Source: Sialis fuliginosa (taxonomy: Eukaryota; Arthropoda; Insecta; Megaloptera; Sialidae). Taken from it: a stretch of 64,000 bases of DNA. The position numbers and the translations under genes were made by a program. Location: the NCBI GenBank assembly GCA_961205875.1, contig OY540817.1:5677001-5741000 (forward strand), read 5' to 3'. The notes beneath the pieces are model-generated. The model was given only the letters and a program-made list of their open reading frames with translations. It had not been told where the DNA came from and made no database searches. This document shows, piece by piece, positions 34,201-42,965 of this stretch (within the stretch, counting starts at the first letter, position 1; every line of letters begins with the position of its first letter).

Positions 34201-36486
34201 AGTTTAGATTACTTTTTCTCAAGTTTGTTTCCCCAGTGTGCGTGCTTTTTGACAGAATACATCTTTGTATTAATTTATAACGCAATTGACCAAAATAATA
34301 AATAAACAAGCTTGGGATGGGGTGAGACCCTTTAGGTCCACACAATCAACTTACCATCACGGTATGATTATAAATACTTGAATACTGATTATTTATTGTT
34401 TCCATAGAGTTTATGTGAATATTTTTTAATATGTATATGAACAATTTTAATGGAATTGGTCAGAAATAAAACTGACCTTTGTATTATGAATATTAATTTT
34501 CTAATATCCTAATGTCAATAATATAACACACATTTTTAGAATAACTAATTTGACAATTTGAATTAAATTGCATTTGTTTTTATAATAACTAATCTGACAA
34601 TTTAAATTTAATTGCATTTGTTTTCAAGGCAACATGAATTGTAGACTTATTTATTAGTAGTTCAAATTCAAATTTTGAGGGTGGTTTTCGTCTTTCACCC
34701 CTTCTATGGCTGTTTAGGCACGTATAACAAAAAAAATACTGAAATACATTTTTCATTATTTGTATTGTAGAATATTTATGTTATGCTAAGTTTCAAGTAA
34801 ATCCGACCAAAAAAAACAACCCCTTTTTACCCACCTTAGGGGTTGAATTTCGAAAAATCCTTTCTTTCAGATCATAATCACGTCAAGACGCTTCGATTGG
34901 TACACCAACGAAGTCAATACCTAGCATTTTTTATTTACGAGATTTCGTGAACGTAAAAAATGACACGCACATAAGTACGTACATACATACATACACACAG
35001 ACATCTTTCTGGAAATAGTGTAAATATACTATAGTGACCTTAAAACATACAATTATGTTGAATATCATAAAAACTGATGTGATGAAGCCATTTGGACAAC
35101 GGATTTGCTTTCAGCATGCCGAAAACTTCGAAATCACATATTCAAGTAGATAATAGAAAAAAATTATTTATTTGTCGACCTGTGTAATTTTATAATTTGT
35201 ATAATTAATTTTAAAATAACTTTTGTCCGAAACATTTTTCTCTACATTACATCGTTTTTGAAATATTAACTTGTGGCAATTAAAACAGAACACCCTGTAC
35301 ATAATTAAAATAAAATCACAAATCAATAATAACAACTTACCCCATTGCTGACTCCATTTTTAGTATCACATCCATTTTTGAATCTATTCGGAAGATCCGA
35401 AACAAAATCCGTCTCATCTAGCGAGCTTAGAGAACTTACTGAAGTCGGCGTAAACGTATTCCCCCTCGCACCCCCTGCCCTCGTCGTACTCGTCGCCGAA
35501 ACACTTGTCAAATCGTGCCCGGAATCACGGCTCAAACTATTCGGTAGTACGTAAGTTCCGTTCTCTCTACCACTTTTAACTAACACCGGACTATGGTTTT
35601 CATCATTCGACTCATAGCTCGATCCACTTGAATCTGTACAAACTGAATTATATTTCTTTTTATTATCTGTTTTGGTAGATCCAAACACACTGGAGTCAGA
35701 ATGATCCCTCAGGTATGCATTTGGGATACTATTACTCGAATCGCGGTAACATTCGTTAGAAATTGTCGTATCCGAATCAGAACTGTACTTGCTATTGCTC
35801 CTACCAAAAGCCGAATCTGGGTAATTTCTATACACACCGTTCGGTATACTTGAATTTGATTCTGTACCTCTATCAAATACTCTTGAATCTGTATATACTC
35901 CGTTAGGTATTGATCCATCCGATGCCATGAATTTCGTTCGAGTATCGTTCTTCGCGTAGCCAAATCCCCCAGGATTTATATGATTTCTACAACATCCGTT
36001 AGGTATGCTTGAGTCAGAGCTAGAGCTATCTTTACCACGTAAATTCAGCAAACACTCATTTGCAATTTCATTATTAGGTACAATTTGAACTGGTTCCCAT
36101 ATTTCACTGGTTGAGCTTGTATATATATTATCTTCTTTGGTTTCCCTGCTTCGTTCGTCGACTATCTTTCCCCCTTTGGCTACAGTAATCTCCTCTTTAG
36201 TCACGACAGAAGATTTCACACTCAGAGATGTTTCTAGATGGACGGGGGCTTGGAGGATACCAGCTTTGATCAATATCGAATTGAGTAAATCGCATGGCGG
36301 GACTTGACCGGTCAACAGAGCTTGTTTGATTGCTTTTCCATCTCTTCCTTCGAGAGTTACTGGAATCCCATTGATGAGCAAAACTTCCTCTTCGTTTATT
36401 GAAGATTTCTTTTCGCAATCGACTACTTTAGCTCCTTTCCCAAGTATTGCCTCAACTGTTTCCTGTATTTCCGTATCGTCCATCAT
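15922..36486 (-). CDS. RASGEF1B: RASGEF1-family guanine nucleotide exchange factor
   Basis: Nine minus-strand exons join in phase: 36486-35341 (its 5' limit may be the acceptor before 36496), 28370-28311, 24767-24657, 20969-20750, 19677-19327, 17609-17410, 16783-16640, 16576-16374, 16168-15922. From the first ATG they give 893 residues. Residues 440-630 form RasGEF_N (GPLEALIQHMVP, YYPDRAYVFAFLLSSRLF, WADTFPYDFRDERVMRH). Residues about 631-880 are the RasGEF/CDC25 catalytic domain (LAQQLTHIELERLSFIGPEE, NFNSLMAIIAGLNMSPISRL, HQMDPSSNFSSYRS, VIPFFSLLVKDLYFLNEG, LPNGHINFEKFWQLAKQV). Both match vertebrate RASGEF1A/B/C closely; that family activates small GTPases, with Rap2 the reported substrate. 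The protein is about 400 residues longer than vertebrate RASGEF1B because of a Ser/Asn-rich N-terminal region with repeated SIPNG motifs. An acceptor just before the ATG, with an open frame back to it, means an upstream exon may add residues. Introns are full of transposons. Confidence 0.93.
16871..17300. repeat. Dispersed repeat and 27-codon ORF inside a RASGEF1 intron
   Basis: About 16970-17130 is related to 12950-13075. On the + strand an ATG at 17214 opens a 27-codon frame (RRAFSLNNVV...) ending just past 17298. It has no recognisable motif and could equally be chance or the first exon of something unrecognised. Confidence 0.3.
17808..18090 (+). repeat. Tandem duplication, about 144 bp unit, two copies
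   Basis: Two head-to-tail copies start at gtctttagataggtctccta (about 17808 and 17952) and end in a C-rich run (accccccacccct). They differ by a few bases. Located in a RASGEF1 intron. Confidence 0.85.
18468..18799 (+). mobile_element. Harbinger-like MITE, copy 2 (332 bp)
   Basis: Same length and orientation as copy 1 and nearly identical to it. TTA on both sides (18465-18467, 18800-18802). Inverted ends TGTCCGGTATTATAAAGGAC. Confidence 0.88.
18811..19096 (-). mobile_element. Harbinger-like MITE, copy 3 (286 bp, internal deletion)
   Basis: Opposite orientation to copy 2, 11 bp away from it, with its own TTA duplication (18808-18810, 19097-19099). About 47 bp of the middle present in the other copies (around tgtacaaaataattttcata) is missing. 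Confidence 0.88.
19954..20355 (-). mobile_element. hAT-type MITE, 402 bp, copy 1
   Basis: Inverted ends CAGGCCCGGATTTA. A perfect 8-bp duplication CGTACAAG flanks it (19946-19953, 20356-20363). Same length as the copy at 46684-47085, opposite orientation. Confidence 0.93.
20384..20532. mobile_element. 149-bp piggyBac-type MITE
   Basis: Inverted ends GAGGGTATTCTAGTCTAAAA, arms about 38 bp, flanked by TTAA on both sides (20380-20383, 20533-20536). The TTAA target is typical of piggyBac transposases. Confidence 0.85.
21105..21290 (+). mobile_element. Half of a foldback Mutator-like element, with promoter-like block
   Basis: Close relative of the left arm of 55738-56265: cttgaccaatcagcg, GCGCGGGAA and TGACGTCA at about 21118-21158, then the inner arm to acaaattcgaca at about 21290. 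The outermost TIR is diverged and the right arm is absent. Located in a RASGEF1 intron. Confidence 0.75.
21295..21490 (+). repeat. Direct duplication, 54-bp segment about 140 bp apart
   Basis: The segment tcagaatggattcaagggag continuing to cagaaaaaatcaaa occurs at about 21297-21350 and, with one change near the start, at about 21437-21490. The copies are otherwise the same. Confidence 0.8.
21491..23734. other. AT-rich intron interval
   Basis: About 21880-22260 repeats tttccagtttaacaaaaaatat followed by acttcacaaaactt four or five times. About 22270-22690 is the least AT-rich, least repetitive part and holds short ORFs on both strands (22424 +, 22520 -) with no recognisable motif; it could hide an alternative first exon of the RASGEF1 gene but nothing proves it. 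22800-23730 is AT-rich and unremarkable. Confidence 0.35.
23735..24480 (+). repeat. Dispersed repeat (cctcgcaatatcgaagatac family), copy 1
   Basis: Starts cctcgcaatatcgaagatac, contains a gtctgtctgtctgtccgtcc run and ends in a tatcggttttt...gaatttagcac segment. A second long copy is 31145-31930; inverted partial copies are at 33225-33562 and 4980-5150. Class not recognised; no ORF of note. Confidence 0.75.
24482..24628 (+). mobile_element. RTE-like LINE 3' end
   Basis: Recognisable 3' segment: cctcaggatgcaagctatc, atcggtttagccgtgaaaag, gagttactttcgc and the tail aatattagtatag. Similar 3' ends: 44445-44570, 54230-54410, 56290-56796 (interrupted by a MITE) and 58316-58450 (inverted). No reverse transcriptase is present. 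Confidence 0.65.
25105..26224. mobile_element. 1.1-kb long inverted repeat (foldback)
   Basis: Arms of roughly 540 bp (25105-25644 and 25677-26224) are inverted copies about a 32-bp centre. Examples: gtgatttaagcaaatatac against gtatatttgcttaaatcac, atcagatcaaaataaaattt against its complement near 26018, tcgatcgtagtatgctattc against its complement near 25740. No ORF. Confidence 0.9.
26476..28280. mobile_element. 1.8-kb non-autonomous piggyBac-type element
   Basis: Both ends begin CCCTCAAACTGCACACT and are flanked by TTAA (26472-26475, 28281-28284). Subterminal inverted copies of aaactgcacactagtgcga lie near both ends (about 26663-26697 and 28208-28235). No transposase ORF. It contains a second long inverted repeat (27352-28190). 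Sits in a RASGEF1 intron, 1 bp short of the flank of the exon at 28311-28370. Confidence 0.88.
27352..28190. repeat. 0.84-kb inverted repeat inside the piggyBac-type element
   Basis: Arms 27352-27699 and 27845-28190 are inverted copies with few differences (for example ggccctacggtcaacgcgct against agcgcgttgaccgtagggcc), separated by a 145-bp loop. The high arm identity compared with other foldbacks here suggests it is young. Confidence 0.92.
28371..30076. other. AT-rich intron interval
   Basis: Contains a gtgtcccgtaagt palindrome-like fragment at about 28715-28870 and a short segment with a G run at 29250. About 29640-29950 has an imperfect inverted repeat around aatattgaattagttat/ggttctccagatatt. 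No gene. Confidence 0.4.
30077..30634. mobile_element. GGTACTGGCACCAG MITE, copy 2
   Basis: The right end ccaagactggtgccagtacc is intact and followed by TA; the left end is shortened (aggtaaaggcacgc). The interior aligns with the copy at 1870. Confidence 0.75.
31145..31930 (+). repeat. cctcgcaatatcgaagatac family, copy 2
   Basis: Aligns with 23735-24480 for nearly its whole length and runs on through gaatttagcacgaggaagca to about 31930. An inserted gtcattttggcgtttt tract is repeated three times at about 31650-31715. Confidence 0.75.
32212..33067. mobile_element. hAT-type element, 856 bp, 8-bp TSD
   Basis: Ends CATGGGCGTAGCCAGG and (complement) CCTGGCTACGCCCATG, with a perfect 8-bp duplication AAAATGTA (32204-32211, 33068-33075). 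The interior has two related G/C-run segments (32225-32275 and 32545-32590), suggesting an internal duplication. No transposase. Confidence 0.9.
33225..33562 (-). repeat. cctcgcaatatcgaagatac family, inverted partial copy
   Basis: Reverse-complement match to the 3' half of the copies at 23735 and 31145, with a deletion of the gtctgtctgtccg part. Confidence 0.65.
33563..34300. other. AT-rich intron interval
   Basis: No gene recognised. The 79-codon ORF at 34066 has no motif and reads through C-rich simple sequence. Confidence 0.35.
34305..35030 (+). repeat. Dispersed repeat, about 0.73 kb, copy 1
   Basis: Runs from gagaccctttaggtccacac to tacgtacatacatacataca. An inverted copy lies at 59860-60600. 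Shared internal motifs include ttcaccccttctatggctg, cgcttcgattggtac and aaaaatgacacgcac. Confidence 0.75.
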
Positions 36487-36962
36487 AAAGGTGTGACTGT
36501 TCATAAAAAAATGCCAGAGTTGTTGAACATTGTAACATTGTCTTACCAAACATTTTCGTAAACTGTACTATGAGATATTTATTTTAATCTTAATTAGCAT
36601 ATTTATGATTTGTGTAATCTTACACTGTTTTTCTCTACTCTTCCTAATAAATTTGAATAAAATAGATAGTTAATACAATTCATTATTAATTAGTTCGCAT
36701 GATAGTAACACATTAAAACTTGAAATATGAAAGAATTGCATTAAAAAGATTCTGTATTCAACCTATCAACTAGTACATAAAATACAAGTGATTTAAAAGG
36801 GTAGTAAAAAATCTCATCACTTTTGTACAGTTTATGAAAGATCATTTGCAAATAGATCAATTTTTATGATCAAACTTTAAAAAGAACGTACAAACTTTCA
36901 ATTTTACATATTTATTATAAAAACACCAATACTCTGTAATATAGAGCAGTAATCTCCAAATT

Positions 36963-37204
36963 TTGTTTGATCTTAAAATGAATCAGTGAGAATTCCACTG
37001 ACTCCTTCAGTGAATGTAAAAGTTACTAAAAATCAGTGGTTTATATCAGTTCTCACTGATCAACCAGTGATTTTGGCCATATTAACAATAATTCACTGAT
37101 TCGTTCAGTGATTATTCACTGATTATCAGTGGTCTACTTTTCACTATTTCACAGTGCAGAGTAGTCTATTATCACTGATTATCAGTGTCTATTCACTGAT
37201 TCAG
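36963..37204. promoter_or_regulatory. Dense CACTGA/TCAGTG motif cluster
   Basis: Twelve copies of CACTGA or its complement TCAGTG in about 240 bp, several as ATTCACTGATT or ATTATCAGTG. It lies 480-720 bp upstream of the first coding exon of the RASGEF1 gene. It could be a regulatory cluster or a degenerate simple repeat; the spacing is irregular. Confidence 0.4.
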
Positions 37205-37529
37205 TTTTGAAGAGTAAGACAGAAATAATTGTAAATTTTATCCTCTATAATGTCTATAATATAATATAATATAACACACATACAGTATTTTGAAGGGAAA
37301 CTTGGCGTATCCCCAAGTATCACTTTGCGTTCCCCGTGGGGTACGCGTACCTCACTTTGGAGACCATTGATATAGAGAAATCTATTGTTTGGATGCATAC
37401 TTTATTTATGTTTATATTCTTAAATAAAAAAGAAGACGTCATATTATAAATTATAAACTTTTATAATACCTTATATTAGTTATTAACACATATACATAAT
37501 GTAATTATAGTAATTAATTACATTACTGA

Positions 37530-38112
37530 CCATAGGCGCCGACTTTGAATAATAAGCGTGCGTGATTGGATATTAGCGTATTATTGCAATTTGAACTATG
37601 AAATTTGAGAATTTTTTTTTTGGGTTATCGAAGTTACGACCATTTTTCTCAAAAATTTTGAAAAAATTAAAACTTTGAGATGCCATATCTCGAGAACGGT
37701 TAGAGAAACAGACTTTTGGTTTGAAAATTTCAACTTTTCACTTATCCGTATATTATGTTCTTTGCCCAGGTTTTAGGTTAGGTTAGGTAACATAAGGAAT
37801 AAGCAGTGACGACAGTAGTAAATCAAGTCGGAAAAAATTGCTGCCAGCGCGCTCTTTTGCAATATTTTTCCGTTAAATATTGAATAATATAATGAAGAAT
37901 TGTGTATAATAAAAAGATATAAAATAAATTCTGCGATACCATATATCTAACTTTTATATTTAAGTGAGCGAAACCGCGAGCACAACTAGTTTTCTATATA
38001 ATAAACATACTTTTAACCCAATTTAAAATTCAAGATTTCACGGTCCCAATTTCAATTTGTTATAAAAATATAAATATAAAAAATCAAGTCTTTCCCCAAA
38101 GTCGGCACCTAT
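37530..38112. mobile_element. hAT-like MITE, 583 bp
   Basis: The left end ataggcgccgactttg pairs with the right end caaagtcggcacctat. Flanked by a near-perfect 8-bp duplication ATTACTGA/ATTACCGA (37522-37529, 38113-38120). Contains three TTAGG units near 37770. Confidence 0.7.
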
Positions 38113-39249
38113 ATTACCGACACAATATTATGTAAACAAGTAAAATTAAAAAATAACTAATGATAGCTACATAATGATGCATTGTTTTTTCCCCCTGAGT
38201 TTTGCTCTAGTACCATATTTAATTACTGTCTAATAATACTAGGAATTCTATGCACTATACTAGTACAAGGTTGACAGGTATGTAGCGCGTCTAACGCGGG
38301 ATGTCACTTATAGATGATAAATATTTGCTTATCGGCGAACAGTAGCACAGGTGTACGTATAGACTGTAATGCTACGTGAAAATATGTTACCGCAACGTAT
38401 TAGTGCTATGAACATTAGTGGTGCATCGTGGGTAGTTATTTATAAATGTATTTTACAATTTTAATCTCCCTATGTTTAACTATGAATACAATTTATTGTT
38501 AAATAAATTAAATACAGTAAAAGAGTTAATTGAAGCGAAGGTTCCATTACCTACATCTATACAAGTCATACTACAGTCGAATAAACAAGAAGTATACGAA
38601 ATTTTGTGTAAATTCATTAAACTATCAAAACTGAAGAAGATATAAAAAAGTATTATAAGGAAAAAAATGTGAATAAAAAAAAAAAATAATAATAATAATA
38701 AAAAACAAATAAAAAATTCCTAATGTGTGAACCACAAGCCTCATCCTTTGAATCCTTGCCGTATTGTTTGTTATTTCCTGCCCTGACAGGCACAGTGGCA
38801 AAAAAAATAAAAATAATCCTATATTTGTGTCCCAGTTATATGTATAGAGATAAGAATAAAAAAAAAATAAAAATAAAAAAAAAATAAGAAAAAAATATAT
38901 ATATACCTATATTTATTTAATATATAAAATTTAATAATAAAAAAAAAAACCTAATTAATAAAATAACACTCAAGATACGATGTACCTATTTGGCTGTATC
39001 ACTAAGAAAAAAACGCCAACAGAAGAAGAAGAAGAAGAAATTAAATACAGTAATCCCTCAATTTGCGCGATTAATTGGTTCCATGAAAACAGCGCGTAAA
39101 AAAATGCGTAAATAGAACATTATAAATTGCTCTATTACGTTTACCTTTCCACCCCTTTTCCAATTTTTTTTCAATCGCGTATAAGTGATATGAAAAAATA
39201 TTATTCAATTTATTATGTTTCGTTTTTTTGATATATGAAAAACTTAAAA
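38113..39249. repeat. Unique AT-rich segment with A-rich low complexity
   Basis: 38640-38960 is poly-A-rich with aat and aaaat runs; 39021-39039 is a short (GAA)n tract. No gene. Confidence 0.5.
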
Positions 39250-40275
39250 AATAAAATAAAACCGACTTAAAAAAAACCTCTAAAAATACTGAAAAGTATA
39301 TAATAATTGAATTTAACTGTTTTTGAAGTCAGTTTTATTTTTTTCTTTCTTAAATATATATTTGTGTATCTAGGGTGTAAAATGATAGTTTTTCGCACGA
39401 GTGGGAATGTTCGGATGGCGCCTCGACTAACAATCACACGAGTGCGAAAAACGCACTTTACACCTGAGGTGCACACAATATTTTTTCTACAACCCTATTT
39501 ATTATATAATATAATAATTAATTTATATACTTTGTAATTTGCTATAATTCAACTCTAGTAAGCTTTGGACAAAATTTTTGAGTTCTATTTTCATTTAAAT
39601 GTGTTTCTTAATTTCTTATTCTTTAATATAAGATGGAAAGTGGTAATACTGAGAAAGAACATAAATGTGCACCACCAGAGATATCAGACGCTGCAAATTC
39701 TCTAATTTTAAATTTACCATCTGCAAAATCTAAATTGATATATGAAATTACACATAATACCATGCATTGTACCAATAAAAAAACCTTAATTTATTTAATT
39801 TTATTAATAATTTTTTTCATTACAATAATTAATATAGTGCTTAAATTAGAGTAATTTGTTTAATACTACAATTCAATAGAATTTATAAAATTTATTAATC
39901 GTAAAAAAATCTAAAAATGTATGTGTTACTAAAACAATAAACACTTTTACGCACGCGTGCGTAAAAAGTGACTTTGTCGCACGGCGAGCGCAAAAGTACT
40001 ACTTTACACACTGAAATGTTAATGAAAAAAGCCTACTTTTTTACACGGTTGTAGAAAAAAAGTATTTTATTGTCTTGGCACCGACTTCAAGAACTGTTAA
40101 ATTTAATTATTATATATTTTTCGGTGTTTTTGGGGGTTTTCCCCACTTTTGAGTGGCGCATTTTCGAAGTCCATGGTCAGATTTTGATAAAATGCATATG
40201 GGAATATACTCTTTCAAACTAACAAAAATCGTCCAAATCGAGTACTTTCTCCTTTTTTTTAAGTCGGTTAAAAAA
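39250..40275. repeat. AACCGACTTC-family repeat interrupted by a hairpin-flanked segment
   Basis: Left part 39250-39345 and right part about 40080-40275 belong to the same family as 24989-28310. Between them is a segment with strong hairpins: ttttcgcacgag...gagtgcgaaaa at about 39389-39451 and a near-perfect palindrome at 39942-39970 (cttttacgcacg / cgtgcgtaaaaag). The outer pair ttttttctacaaccc (39480) and ggttgtagaaaaaa (40048) closes it. Confidence 0.65.
39633..39854 (+). CDS. 73-residue ORF inside the hairpin-flanked segment
   Basis: ATG with adequate context, stop TAA at 39852-39854, AATAAA at 39936-39941. The first 45 residues are polar and include APPEISDAANSLILNLPSAK, which reminds me of the N-terminal part of tyrosine-recombinase-like proteins encoded by insect mobile elements (a PPEI...LLP.KS..Y pattern). 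That resemblance is from memory and unverified. The last 25 residues are a hydrophobic stretch (TLIYLILLIIFFITIINIVL), which could be a tail anchor or simply AT-rich sequence read in frame after a truncation. Probably a remnant of a transposon ORF, not a host gene. Confidence 0.3.
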   Translation: MESGNTEKEHKCAPPEISDAANSLILNLPSAKSKLIYEITHNTMHCTNKKTLIYLILLIIFFITIINIVLKLE

Positions 40276-40799
40276 CAGCTTGTTTATCTTTATAAATATT
40301 ACAGTCATGTAAATGTCAAAATCAGAACTCAGCACTTTTTTATAACAGATATGTACCAAGCTGTCAACACAAACAAACTGGTAACATAGATAGAAGTAAA
40401 ACTACATCACAAATCTATGAGAACAGGATTGCGTGGGAAAATAAATGAAATCAAAAGTTTTGTTATTACCGAACGTATCGATTCTATTTTATCTATCTTC
40501 GTGCAACAACGATAACTTTTATTATAACTGCACAAGAAAAAACGTCCGTTATTATTTATTATAACTCGATCTACAACGCACGTCAGTAGTCAAAATAAAA
40601 CTGGGACAGATGAAAATCGTTATGTCGGGTACATTCTAACCACGTTCAAATATGTGAAACAATTTAAATGTACATAAACCTCATATGTTTACAAGGAACA
40701 ATCCAATTATATGAGGATTAAAAACGATGTTCATGCAAATATTTTTCTAGGCAAATTGAAAATATTACAATTTTATACATTATTATTTTGCGTCAATTT

Positions 40800-40930
40800 T
40801 TGATTGAAAAAAAGACAGACAAGTGCGAGTAGAACTCGCGCCCTGAATGTTCCGTACCGTTATATAAAACTTAATTAGTGACACTAGATAGTTACGTAGA
40901 CCCGCGATTCTAGGAACTTTTTGTCGGAGG
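40800..40930 (+). repeat. GTGCGAGTAGAACTCGC dispersed repeat
   Basis: Contains gacaagtgcgagtagaactc and ttccgtaccgt, then a gtcggaggtccgtgaaac segment. Same family as the satellite unit at 42966-43735. Confidence 0.6.
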
Positions 40931-41059
40931 TCCGTGAAACATGTTTGGCATAAATTAAAGTACTTTTACATTTCTATTTACCAGTGAGTAATTAGTATCC
41001 AACAACCTTCTTTGTTTTTTCTGTCAGGGAGACAAGGGTTATTTTAGTGTGTAGTTGTA

Positions 41060-41350
41060 GCTTATTTCTGCAGTTGTAAAAGCTAATTTGTGTAGTGCAA
41101 AAAATTGAAAAAATGTATAATAAATAAAATATGTGGAAAAAAGGTCATTGTAGTTGTAAAAGCAAAAAATGTAAGAAATGTAGAGCAAAAAATAGGTCAT
41201 TGCAGTTGTAAAAGCAAAAAATGTAAGAAATGTAGAGCAAAAAAAAGTTATTGCAGTTGTAAAAACAAAAAATGTTAGAATTGTAATGCAAAAAACAAAG
41301 GTCATTGCAGTTGAAAAGCAAAAATTGTAAATATGGAGCAAAAAAATAAG
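41060..41350 (+). repeat. Tandem array, about 53-bp unit, five copies
   Basis: Units of gttgtaaaagcaaaaaatgt, then a agaaatgtagagcaaaaa and ggtcattgca segment, repeated about five times with decay at both ends. Long minus-strand ORF there is a by-product of the repeat. Confidence 0.8.
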
Positions 41351-41689
41351 GTTGTAAAATTTTTAGGTTTTTTTATTTTGAGGTATGGAACGATCCTTAG
41401 TAAAATAAATAAATTATTGAACATATTGCCCTTGATTTCACCTCAGAATTCTTATAAATACATATCATTGAAAATGTATATTATGGTTATAATATTTACC
41501 ACAATGCTATTACAAAGGCGTATAAGAACATTACAGTCGGCACGCCTTAAAACAATAAAATAAACTATCAACTAGGTGCGCACAAATCTATCGTTTAAAA
41601 TGCTATAATGTTCAACTAACCATTCAGTTTTTGTTTGCATTTATATTAATCATTATACGGGTACAGTTTATAATATTTAAACTAGCGCA

Positions 41690-41960
41690 TTGGACCCGGT
41701 GTTACTCGAGGATATAAATTTAATATGTAATAAATCTATTAAATATTATTTTCACTTATCGCAAACTATATTTACGCAGTACACCTTTCTGACTTCATGA
41801 AATTTTACAAAATATCTACAAAATTATACACCTAAACCTTCCTCGTGAAAACCGCAATAAAATCCGTTAAGTATAAGTTACTGAGAAAATTGTGCACAGA
41901 TAGACAGACAGACACAGTGAAGGACTTTTGTTTTATACTACGTAAGATAATATAATATAA
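41690..41960 (+). mobile_element. LINE-like 3' fragment
   Basis: Starts gcgcattggacccggtgtta and includes aaaatccgt, gagaaaattgtgcacagatag and a cagacagacac run, ending in a tatactacgta tail. Relatives at 45015-45250 and 52225-52330. Confidence 0.55.
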
Positions 41961-42038
41961 TGTTCACTTTTGTATGCAACGAAATTCTAAACAGTAACGA
42001 TCTAAAAGTGCCACATGTGAATAAAATTTATACAAATA

Positions 42039-42493
42039 AGGTACTGGTACCAGTCATTATCACTTTAAGAGCAAGGTATACTATTTTTTGGGATTGATGG
42101 GCTTCTTTTATGTAATTTTCATTAATTCATGTTACTAATAAAATAAGTACTTTTTTATTAAATCAATTTAATTACCAAAGTCCGCAAATATAGTTTTTTT
42201 TAATAATAGCCTTTTATTTTGTTTATGTTCTTTCTCCAGTAATGGATGAAGTAAAACCAGTAATGAACACTACGATACAATAGTTATAAAATAAAAAATC
42301 TTGAAATTTGAAACAATGTAAAGCAGATGCTTTATAATTTAATAAATAGATTGCACTAATAATTACAATAAATATACACACCATTTTGACATTCATTAGT
42401 CGATCAATATATCAACAAATATTTCTAATTTAGTACATTTAATTATACAAGGATCCAATACTGGGGTATTATCCAAGACTGGTGCCAGTACCT
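42039..42493. mobile_element. GGTACTGGCACCAG MITE, copy 3
   Basis: Both ends intact (aggtactggtaccagtca left, actggtgccagtacct right). Shorter than copy 1 through an internal loss of about 100 bp. Confidence 0.8.
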
Positions 42494-42965
42494 TGTACCT
42501 ATGATATAATAAATAAAAATAAGATATTGTTAATTTAGTAGAAACAAAATTTAATAAAAAATCTGTACACAAGAGACTTAGTTTGATCAGATTCTAGCTT
42601 CTGTATTTACTATAACATACACTTTTTTCATTGTTACCAGATACAAGACAAGCAAAGTTTTTATAAAGAACTAATTATCTTAAAATAACATCTTCCAATA
42701 TCGTATCCAATTTGCACCAAACACTTGTATGTCAACGCAAAGAAATAATTAAGGCGTCTTGTATTTTTACAAAGAAAACAACCCCCTACTCCCTACCCTT
42801 CACGCTTCTCTTCCTAGACGCGTTTCCCCGACTGATAACGAAACCTGACACCTTTGTCTATTCCAATAGTGTTGGTTTACATCCACAAGAAATGTCAATT
42901 AGTGTTATTTGAACCAAAGCCATTTTGATCCGAAACGTTGATATTGATTATTAAAGAAAAAAAAT

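Noticed and set aside
35345-36418. Several ORFs in other frames over the large RASGEF1 exon
   Set aside because: Shadows of the 382-codon minus-strand frame; no independent motifs.
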